NCBI GenBank assembly: GCA_963204995.1
Contig: CAUJKL010000261.1
Coordinates: 1-39,679 of the forward strand
DNA length: 39,679 nt
Reading direction: 5' to 3'
Source: Planctomycetota bacterium
GTDB taxonomy: Bacteria > Planctomycetota > Planctomycetia > Pirellulales > Pirellulaceae
In this document: piece by piece, positions 37,082 through 39,679 of the stretch
Layout: each line of letters opens with the position of its first letter
Position numbering within the stretch: position 1 is the first letter of the stretch
Made by a program: the position numbers and the translations under genes
Notes under the pieces: generated by a model
Seen by the model: only the letters and a program-made list of their open reading frames with translations
The model's database searches: none
Told to the model about the DNA's origin: nothing

Positions 37082-39205
37082 CTACTGTTGAATCGGCGCG
37101 GCACTGACTCGGGTTGGATCGAACGCTGCGTTTCGTAATACTCCCGCTCCAGTCGCTGCATCACGCACGGCTTCCGTTGCTGGCGGCGTTTCAGGCACCG
37201 TCGGCTGATCCGGCTGAGGAACAGGCCGCGAATCGGTGTCCCGATCAACTGCTGGCATGATCCGCTGCTCGACGGGGCCACGACTGACTGGCCAGGGCCA
37301 CGAGATGATGTAGTTCAGCAGACGCGGGGACTTGCGTCGCGATTCATCGAGCCGAGCGGCATCGTACTGAGCTTTGCCAGGCCACGGACCTTCGCTCAGA
37401 TAGACCTCGTTGTAATCCAGCAACGATCCTTTCTGGAGATGAACGTTCTTGATTGCCAGCGAGTATTCCAACAAGCCACGGTAGTACGTCGTTTCGGCGT
37501 CGGCCAGGCGGCGTTGGGCATCTAGGAGGAGATCGAGCAGCCGCGTCTTCTCGTTCTCGTCAGCGTCTTGATAACCGCTCTCCAACGCATCGAGATGTTG
37601 CTTCGCGGCTACACGTCGATTGTAACTTGTCTGTGAAACTCCGTAGGATCGATCGACTTCGGCAACGGCTTCTGCCAGTTGGTGAACGACTTGCTTCTCT
37701 TGTTCTTCAAGGACGGCACGTTCGCGGTTCAGTTGCAATTCGGCATTTCGTACGCCCGCGTGACCTTGTCGGTAGCCAACTGGCATCTGGACTTCCAAGC
37801 CGAGTTGCCACTCTTGAAAATCGCCTGTGGTGAGATCTTGATAGGCGTTGTCGAAACGACCAGCCTGGCGTTCGGAGTTCAGCAAGTCGTGTCCCAACCC
37901 GCGGAATCGATATCGTCCGATTGCATCGACGCGGGGCAAAAGAAAGTTGCGACTCGCCGCCAACTCCAACTCGCGACTCTTTACCTTCCACTTCTGCCGA
38001 CGAAGTTCGGCTCTCCGATTTAACGACTCGACGAGCAGTTCTTCCCAGTCGAAGACGACTCGCGCCATCGCCGGCTCTTGCGAAGGGCGAATCATTCGTC
38101 CATCGCTGGCCATAACGCCCATCAATCGGCGAAGGCGACGTTCGCTCGCCTGAACGCCACCCGATCCACGCAACGTGTTCGTGCGAACGTTATCGCTTGG
38201 CCGCCCGGCTAACGCATTCTGAACTTCTTCTTCGAGGCGATAGTACTGCTCCCGAGCCTGTGCTTCCTTCTCGGCTTCACCGCCGCGGCGATTCGTGACG
38301 AACAAGGCGTTAATGCTCCGCCATGTTTCCAACGCACGATCGCGAGCCGCAATTTTCGCGTCGAGGTCACGATACGCAAAGTACAGTTCCCAATACGCGT
38401 TCTCGACGTCGTTCACCAAGTTCCGAACGGCGATTTCGAAATCGACCAAGCTGATGTCGGTGTTGATTCGAGCCAGAAGCACACCGTTCATCGCACCGGG
38501 TCGGCCATCTGGGCCCGCGATGCGATTAAAGTCGGCACCCGCACCCTGCGCCAACGCCTGCCTGAACTCGCCTTCGACTTGCACCAACCAAGGCAGATTC
38601 GGGTCATTGTTACCCGGTGAGTTATTGGAATCGTAACCGATGATTTTACGGATGGCGAACTCGCCGCCCGTGGCAGATCGCTTGGACAACTGTGCCTGAT
38701 AGCTATGCAGATCTTGTTGGAAGAGTCTCGTTCCGCCGCCAAAGAAGATGTTGTTCAGAGCGCGGTCATTCTTCTCAAAGTAAACCTGTGACTCGAACGA
38801 AGCGTCGAAAGCGCTGAGTGCCGCTTCAACACCAAATCGGGGATCCGTTTCTTCGATCGCCGGATCGTACAACGTGCGAATGTTGTCAGGCGACTGGAGC
38901 ACTAGCGCGCCGAGGTCTCGCATCACCTGCGAATTCGCGAGCGCAGTTTGAATGGCTTCGTCGAGCGTCATATTCCAGAAGTCTGGCGGAGCGTCGTCTG
39001 ACAAGGTGAGCGGGGACGGAGTGCCGGCGATTTCCTCATAGCTGATCGTTTCAACATCTGGAGAAGACAGTTCCGTCGCGGCTCCTTGGTAATGCGAGAA
39101 GTCGGGATCGAACTGGAATTCCTTCGCCTTGCGCAGCGAACAACCTTGCAAGCCGGTCGCGACCGCTAGCAGTATCGTTATCGTTGCTCTCAGCTTTCGA
39201 TGCAT
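37082..39205 (-). CDS. TolC-family outer-membrane efflux lipoprotein
   Basis: From ATG 39205 the protein is 707 aa with a lipoprotein signal (MHRKLRATITILLAVATG, lipobox LQGC, Cys22). The frame is open to an ATG at 39253, but that lacks a ribosome-binding site, whereas GGAG precedes 39205 by ~11 nt. Helical OEP repeats with typical spacing occur twice: 'LDEAIQTALANSQVMRDLGA' through 'VENAYWELYFAYRDLDAKIA', and 'LNRRAELRRQKWKVKSRELE' through 'LLDLLLDAQRRLADAETTYY'. 'PVGYRQGHAGVRNAELQLNR' is the usual junction before the second barrel strands. It is longer than TolC (~490), with a proline-rich C-terminal tail (~640-707). It probably forms the outer-membrane channel of an efflux or type I secretion system whose periplasmic partner is encoded divergently. 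Confidence 0.88.
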   Translation of the reverse strand: MHRKLRATITILLAVATGLQGCSLRKAKEFQFDPDFSHYQGAATELSSPDVETISYEEIAGTPSPLTLSDDAPPDFWNMTLDEAIQTALANSQVMRDLGALVLQSPDNIRTLYDPAIEETDPRFGVEAALSAFDASFESQVYFEKNDRALNNIFFGGGTRLFQQDLHSYQAQLSKRSATGGEFAIRKIIGYDSNNSPGNNDPNLPWLVQVEGEFRQALAQGAGADFNRIAGPDGRPGAMNGVLLARINTDISLVDFEIAVRNLVNDVENAYWELYFAYRDLDAKIAARDRALETWRSINALFVTNRRGGEAEKEAQAREQYYRLEEEVQNALAGRPSDNVRTNTLRGSGGVQASERRLRRLMGVMASDGRMIRPSQEPAMARVVFDWEELLVESLNRRAELRRQKWKVKSRELELAASRNFLLPRVDAIGRYRFRGLGHDLLNSERQAGRFDNAYQDLTTGDFQEWQLGLEVQMPVGYRQGHAGVRNAELQLNRERAVLEEQEKQVVHQLAEAVAEVDRSYGVSQTSYNRRVAAKQHLDALESGYQDADENEKTRLLDLLLDAQRRLADAETTYYRGLLEYSLAIKNVHLQKGSLLDYNEVYLSEGPWPGKAQYDAARLDESRRKSPRLLNYIISWPWPVSRGPVEQRIMPAVDRDTDSRPVPQPDQPTVPETPPATEAVRDAATGAGVLRNAAFDPTRVSAAPIQQ

Positions 39206-39452
39206 ATCCAAATTCGCTCCACCACGTGAACCTGCTGAAGAGCGCAGTTTCATCGCTGTCGTAATTCATCGGCCAGAAGGCAAACTCGTCAAAACTGTTT
39301 TTTTCGTTACGATCGGTAAATCTGGAACTTTACCCACGCTATCGTGGCAATTTTGCGAACACTCGCAGGATGGGAAACGATTATTCACGCTCAACCGGGC
39401 GAACCCCGTCAAACTTGCCTGTCAAAACAGTCAAAATAAGTAGACACGCGGC

Positions 39453-39458
39453 TATACT
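39453..39458 (+). promoter_or_regulatory. -10-like element directly before the HlyD/GAF-type gene
   Basis: TATACT (5/6 to the -10 consensus) ends 7 bp before the ATG at 39466, so RNA would start at or near the start codon and could be leaderless. No clear -35 is seen 16-18 bp upstream. Three GTCAAA copies lie in the 39405-39437 segment and might be activator sites. Confidence 0.35.
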
Positions 39459-39465
39459 GAGAGGA

Positions 39466-39679
39466 ATGCGCGGTGACACTACCTCTCCACAAATCGAAGG
39501 CAGCGACGAGGCTTGGAGCGAGATCGAAACCTTGGTCGACGAGACGGCCAAGCTCGCTCGAATGCCGATGTCTCCCCACGAGTTCCACAGCGAACTCGTC
39601 AAGCGACTCGTGCAAACAACCAATGCTCGCTCCGCCGCCGTTTGGTGTCAGAACGGAGACAAACGGTATTCGGTCGCAG
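39466..39679 (+). CDS. N-terminus of a GAF/HlyD-type efflux-associated protein (3' truncated by window edge)
   Basis: The open frame runs from ATG 39466 to the last base and gives 71 residues. The segment 'LARMPMSPHEFHSELVKRLV' followed by 'ARSAAVWCQNGD' matches the start of planctomycete proteins that combine an N-terminal GAF-like domain with an HlyD/biotin-lipoyl periplasmic adaptor. Such genes often sit divergent from or next to a TolC-like gene, as here. The assignment rests on that short stretch and on gene position; the adaptor part is outside the window. GAGAGGA directly before the ATG is close for a ribosome-binding site. Confidence 0.6.
   Translation, partial: MRGDTTSPQIEGSDEAWSEIETLVDETAKLARMPMSPHEFHSELVKRLVQTTNARSAAVWCQNGDKRYSVA

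Overview
The window looks like chromosomal DNA of a planctomycete, most likely Pirellulales/Pirellulaceae. No 16S is present, so the placement rests on family resemblance. The main clues are: a giant exported protein with the N-terminal 'ENLEGRL' signature and a C-terminal dockerin; families typical of planctomycetes (Gfo/Idh/MocA oxidoreductase, secreted prenyltransferase/squalene-cyclase-like protein with CxxCH, DUF58/DUF4129 pair, TolC-like lipoprotein divergent from a GAF/HlyD-type protein); many GTG/TTG starts; and abundant REP-like intergenic repeats. No tRNA, rRNA, CRISPR array, transposase or phage gene was seen.

Layout. 1-0.8 kb: 3' part of a Gfo/Idh/MocA oxidoreductase, convergent with a sigma-70 factor. 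0.9-8.1 kb (all minus): a 503-aa membrane-anchored protein, a 49-aa single-pass membrane peptide, a ParE-type toxin-antitoxin pair, DUF58, DUF4129 and the sigma factor. A heptamer-based inverted repeat sits exactly on the DUF58/DUF4129 junction. 8.3-10.6 kb (minus): a Flp-type pilin followed by a CHASE2-PAS-GGDEF diguanylate cyclase. 11.0-16.6 kb (plus): hisF, an intact PilT-type ATPase, a GspE/PilB-like ATPase that has lost its P-loop lysine, a two-TM protein and a YiiX-like NlpC/P60-superfamily protein. 16.6-20.6 kb: secreted proteins (lactonase-type beta-propeller, CxxCH/squalene-cyclase-like protein, Tat-exported sialidase-like propeller). 20.7-26.8 kb: an HU-like protein with a near-consensus promoter, a 60-aa charged protein, and the 1636-aa dockerin protein. 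26.9-31.7 kb (minus): dnaK-clpB. 32.1-36.9 kb (plus): pheA, then rpmF-fabD-fabG-acpP-fabF. 37-39.7 kb: a TolC-family lipoprotein divergent from the start of an apparent GAF/HlyD-type protein, with a composite REP-like repeat between fabF and the TolC-like gene.

How the parts fit. rpmF-fabD-fabG-acpP-fabF form the fatty-acid elongation cluster, translationally linked at the TTGA rpmF/fabD overlap. dnaK-clpB is a disaggregation chaperone unit. The pilin, c-di-GMP cyclase and PilT/degenerate-ATPase pair suggest a surface-filament or secretion theme between 8.3 and 15 kb. Of the less described items, the strongest is the tandem of an intact PilT ATPase and a pseudo-ATPase of the GspE/PilB family that keeps its zinc-binding cysteines. 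Next come the heptamer inverted repeat that supplies the apparent 5' end of the DUF4129 gene, and the 49-aa membrane peptide ahead of the toxin-antitoxin pair.
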